Below are positions 16,429 through 18,782 of a stretch of DNA of 18,782 nt, one piece after another. Within the stretch, counting starts at the first letter, position 1. Each line of letters starts with the position of its first letter. The stretch lies in contig CALNBT010000185.1 in NCBI GenBank assembly GCA_937874345.1, positions 1-18,782 on the forward strand. The letters run 5' to 3'. The position numbers and the translations under genes are program-made. A model generated the notes under the pieces. It did not search any database. It was not told the DNA's origin and saw only the letters and a program-made list of their open reading frames with translations. This DNA comes from an uncultured Prevotella sp. (GTDB lineage: Bacteria; Bacteroidota; Bacteroidia; Bacteroidales; Bacteroidaceae).

Positions 16429-16974
16429 CTAACCCTCTTTTTCAACTTGCATAAAACTTAGTTCCAAAGGAGTTTTACGTCCAAAGATCTTGACCATTAC
16501 CTTCAGTTTATGTTTTTCAACATTCACCTCTTCGACAATACCACTAAATCCACTAAACGGTCCGTCTGTTACTTTGACAACATCATCTACTTCATAAGGA
16601 ACAATAATATCATTCTTTAATTCAGCTTGTTCAGCGTCGCCTAACATTCGGTTAATTTCCGATTGTGAAACAGGGGAAGGATTATCCAAACCTCCAAGAA
16701 AACCAAGACAATTTGGCATAAAGCGCAACATATGGCCAACATCTCCAACCAAAGAAGCTTCTACAAAAATGTATCCAGGAAGACTAATCTTCTCCTTCTC
16801 CACTCTTTTGCCATTACGCAAAGAAGCCTGTTTTTCCATAGGTATCAATACCTGAGAGACATGTTCCTGTAACAACTTGTTATGTTTCATTTCAGCCTCG
16901 ATGTATTCTTTCAACTTAGCTTCTTTTCCACTAATAACACGAAGTACGTACCAATTATTTTTTGCTTCTGCCAT
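16429..16974 (-). CDS. nusG: Transcription elongation/antitermination factor NusG
   Basis: A 181-residue NusG that binds RNA polymerase and couples it to the ribosome or to Rho. The N-terminal NGN domain (about 7-120) opens with WYVLRVISGKE and contains LPGYIFVE (65-72). The KOW domain (about 128-175) has VVKVTDGPFSGFSGIVEEV. Length is typical of the family. It begins 13 bases after secE, the near-universal bacterial secE-nusG pairing, and is followed by rplK. No insertion or specialised paralogue signature was seen, so this is the housekeeping copy. Confidence 0.98.
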   Translation of the reverse strand: MAEAKNNWYVLRVISGKEAKLKEYIEAEMKHNKLLQEHVSQVLIPMEKQASLRNGKRVEKEKISLPGYIFVEASLVGDVGHMLRFMPNCLGFLGGLDNPSPVSQSEINRMLGDAEQAELKNDIIVPYEVDDVVKVTDGPFSGFSGIVEEVNVEKHKLKVMVKIFGRKTPLELSFMQVEKEG

Positions 16975-16987
16975 TTTTACTACTGTT

Positions 16988-17179
16988 TTAACCTGGATAG
17001 ATAATTCTCATCACTTGTTGGAAACACCAGTCCATACAGAAAACCACCAATGCAATGACTAAGGAAGCAGATAATACAACCACTGCACTGTGAGTCAATT
17101 CCTGGCTAGTTGGCCAAGTAGTTTTATGCGCAAGTTCATTATAGCAATCCTTGCAATAATTTACTATTTTCTTAAACAT
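16988..17179 (-). CDS. secE: Preprotein translocase subunit SecE
   Basis: A 63-residue single-span SecE, the minimal form found outside Gammaproteobacteria. It clamps SecY in the inner-membrane translocon. The amphipathic segment ELAHKTTWPTSQEL (15-28) precedes one transmembrane helix (about 31-50), followed by a short periplasmic tail. It starts 16 bases after the tRNA-Trp gene and ends 13 bases before nusG, so tRNA-Trp, secE and nusG probably share a transcript. Identification rests on the conserved TTWPT segment, length and location. Confidence 0.96.
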   Translation of the reverse strand: MFKKIVNYCKDCYNELAHKTTWPTSQELTHSAVVVLSASLVIALVVFCMDWCFQQVMRIIYPG

Positions 17180-17195
17180 ATTATCTTCTATTTAG

Positions 17196-17268
17196 CACGG
17201 GTTGAAAGACTCGAACTCTCGACACCTGGTTTTGGAGACCAGTGCTCTACCAACTGAGCTAAACCCGT
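17196..17268 (-). tRNA. tRNA-Trp (anticodon CCA)
   Basis: A 73-base tRNA on the minus strand. The acceptor stem ACGGGTT pairs with AACCCGT, with discriminator G. The D-arm is AGCTCAGTTGGTAGAGC. The anticodon stem CTGGT/ACCAG encloses CTCCAAA, giving anticodon CCA. The T-arm contains GTTCGAGTC. The 3' CCA is not encoded. Its 5' end directly abuts the T-tract of the tuf terminator, and secE begins 16 bases downstream. Confidence 0.97.
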
Positions 17269-17300
17269 AAAAAAGTTCCCGCAAGAGCGGTTGCGGGAAC
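17269..17300 (-). terminator. tuf: Intrinsic terminator after tuf
   Basis: A perfect 10-bp GC-rich stem (GTTCCCGCAA at 17275-17284 with TTGCGGGAAC at 17291-17300) and a 6-base loop are followed on the minus strand by six Ts (17274-17269). It lies 36 bases after the tuf stop and runs directly into the tRNA-Trp gene. It should separate the tRNA-tuf transcript from the secE-nusG-ribosomal-protein transcript, at least in part. Confidence 0.9.
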
Positions 17301-17336
17301 CTATATTTTCATCGAATCAAAGATTCTCAGATTTAA

Positions 17337-18533
17337 TTAATTAACGTCATCAAGAATCTTGGTAATCTGACCAGATCCAACTGTACGACCACCTTCGCGG
17401 ATAGCGAAACGAAGACCTTCATTCAAAGCAACTTTGTAAATCAATGTTACTTCAATTTCAACGTTATCACCTGGCATAACCATCTCTACACCTGCTGGCA
17501 ATGTGATTTCACCAGTACAGTCCATGGTACGGAGGTAGAATTGTGGACGATATCTGTTTCCGAATGGAGTATGACGTCCGCCTTCTTCTTTCTTCAAAAC
17601 ATAGATAGAAGCCTTGAAGTGATCGTGAGGAGTGATGGCACCCGGGTGCACAACAACCATACCACGCTTAACCTCATCTTTATCTATACCACGAAGCAAC
17701 AAACCAACGTTATCACCAGCTTCACCCTCAGAAAGAATCTTACGGAACATTTCGACACCAGTTACAACTGATTTCTTATCTTCACCAAGACCAAGAAGCT
17801 GAATTTCATCACCAACCTTAACCTTACCAGTTTCGATACGACCTGTAACAACAGTTCCACGACCGGTGATAGAGAATACATCCTCAACAGGCATCAAGAA
17901 TGGTTTTTCGAAATCACGTACAGGCTCTTGAATCCACTCATCAACAGTGTCCATCAATAGCATCACGCTATCAACCCATTTTTCAACACCGTTCAATGCA
18001 CCCAATGCAGAGCCACGAATGATAGGAGTATCTTCTTCATATCCATATTGTTCGAGAAGTTCGCGAAGCTCCATTTCAACAAGCTCCAACATTTCTTCAT
18101 CGTCAACCATGTCACATTTATTCAAGAAAACAACCAAGCGTGGTACGTTTACCTGACGAGCCAAAAGCACGTGTTCACGTGTCTGAGGCATAGGACCATC
18201 AGTAGCTGCAACAACCAAGATTGCGCCATCCATTTGGGCAGCACCCGTAACCATGTTCTTTACATAGTCAGCGTGTCCCGGACAGTCTACGTGTGCGTAG
18301 TGGCGTTTAGCTGATTCATACTCGATATGAGAAGAGTTAATGGTGATACCGCGTTCTTTCTCCTCAGGAGCATTGTCAATCTGATCGAATGACTTAACAT
18401 CCTCACTACCGTATCCCTTATCATGGAGTGTTTTAGAGATGGCAGCAGTCAAGGTAGTCTTACCGTGGTCAACGTGACCAATAGTACCAATGTTTACATG
18501 CGGTTTGGTACGTTTAAATTCTTCTTTAGCCAT
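17337..18533 (-). CDS. tuf: Translation elongation factor Tu
   Basis: A 398-residue GTPase that delivers aminoacyl-tRNA to the ribosome. All G motifs are intact: GHVDHGKT (19-26), GITIN (62-66), DCPGH (83-87), NKCD (138-141) and GSAL (174-177). Domains 2 and 3 follow, with GRGTVVTGRIETG and GGRTVGSGQI at the C-terminus. It is a few residues longer than E. coli EF-Tu (394). A short purine stretch, AAAAGG, ends about seven bases before the ATG, which is a better ribosome-binding site than most genes here have. It follows tRNA-Thr by 84 bases, is probably cotranscribed with the two upstream tRNAs, and is followed by a strong terminator. Confidence 0.99.
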   Translation of the reverse strand: MAKEEFKRTKPHVNIGTIGHVDHGKTTLTAAISKTLHDKGYGSEDVKSFDQIDNAPEEKERGITINSSHIEYESAKRHYAHVDCPGHADYVKNMVTGAAQMDGAILVVAATDGPMPQTREHVLLARQVNVPRLVVFLNKCDMVDDEEMLELVEMELRELLEQYGYEEDTPIIRGSALGALNGVEKWVDSVMLLMDTVDEWIQEPVRDFEKPFLMPVEDVFSITGRGTVVTGRIETGKVKVGDEIQLLGLGEDKKSVVTGVEMFRKILSEGEAGDNVGLLLRGIDKDEVKRGMVVVHPGAITPHDHFKASIYVLKKEEGGRHTPFGNRYRPQFYLRTMDCTGEITLPAGVEMVMPGDNVEIEVTLIYKVALNEGLRFAIREGGRTVGSGQITKILDDVN

Positions 18534-18617
18534 AGCTTTTCCTTTTATTATTTATATAATGAATAATCTTGTTGTTCTTGTTTTTCTACAAAGGATCTAT
18601 AATAAGAGCCGAAGTAG

Positions 18618-18689
<72 letters not shown>

Positions 18690-18695
18690 AGTTAG

Positions 18696-18768
18696 AGCGG
18701 AAAACGGGACTCAAACCCGCGACCCCCAGCTTGGAAGGCTAGTGCTCTATCAACTGAGCTATTTCCGC
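18696..18768 (-). tRNA. tRNA-Gly (anticodon TCC)
   Basis: A 73-base tRNA on the minus strand. The acceptor GCGGAAA pairs with TTTCCGC, with discriminator T. The D-arm is AGCTCAGTTGATAGAGC. The anticodon stem CTAGC/GCTGG, with one T-G pair, encloses CTTCCAA, giving anticodon TCC. The T-arm contains GTTTGAGTC. The CCA is not encoded. The tRNA cluster may continue upstream, but only 14 bases remain in the window and they cannot be assigned. Confidence 0.96.
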
Positions 18769-18782
18769 AAAACTTCTACTGA

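Overview
This window looks like a chromosomal segment from a member of the Bacteroidales (phylum Bacteroidota). The evidence is the gene order tRNA-Gly, tRNA-Thr, tuf, tRNA-Trp, secE, nusG, rplK, rplA, rplJ, rplL, rpoB, rpoC; a 1270-residue RpoB; promoter-like TAnnTTTG boxes; general lack of Shine-Dalgarno sequences; tRNA genes without encoded CCA; and a TonB-dependent transporter with an N-terminal carboxypeptidase-regulatory-like domain. I cannot assign a genus.

Layout: positions 1-5730 are plus-strand accessory genes. First is a YitT-family membrane protein (157-1038). A 417-base intergenic region follows, with a perfect 7-3-7 inverted repeat and a TAnnTTTG box. Then comes a two-gene operon: a 904-residue TonB-dependent outer-membrane transporter (1456-4170) and, overlapping it by one base, a secreted PHP-type metallohydrolase of the CehA/McbA kind (4170-5663). 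A clear intrinsic terminator closes this operon at 5692-5729.

Positions 5829-18782 are all minus strand and hold core gene-expression machinery. In transcription order these are tRNA-Gly(TCC), tRNA-Thr(GGT), tuf (EF-Tu), an intrinsic terminator, tRNA-Trp(CCA), secE, nusG, rplK, rplA, rplJ, rplL, an attenuator-like hairpin, rpoB, rpoC and a strong terminator at 5829-5863. The two blocks converge tail to tail, each with its own terminator.

How the genes work together: the minus-strand block co-expresses EF-Tu, the SecE translocon subunit, the NusG elongation factor, the ribosomal stalk and L1-arm proteins and the two large RNA polymerase subunits. The tuf terminator and the rplL-rpoB hairpin probably set the ratios between them. 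In the accessory block, the transporter and the exported hydrolase are tightly coupled and probably release and import one nutrient; its identity is unknown. That pair is the least explained part of the window. Most of the rest is conserved housekeeping DNA, and the interest there lies in its regulatory layout.
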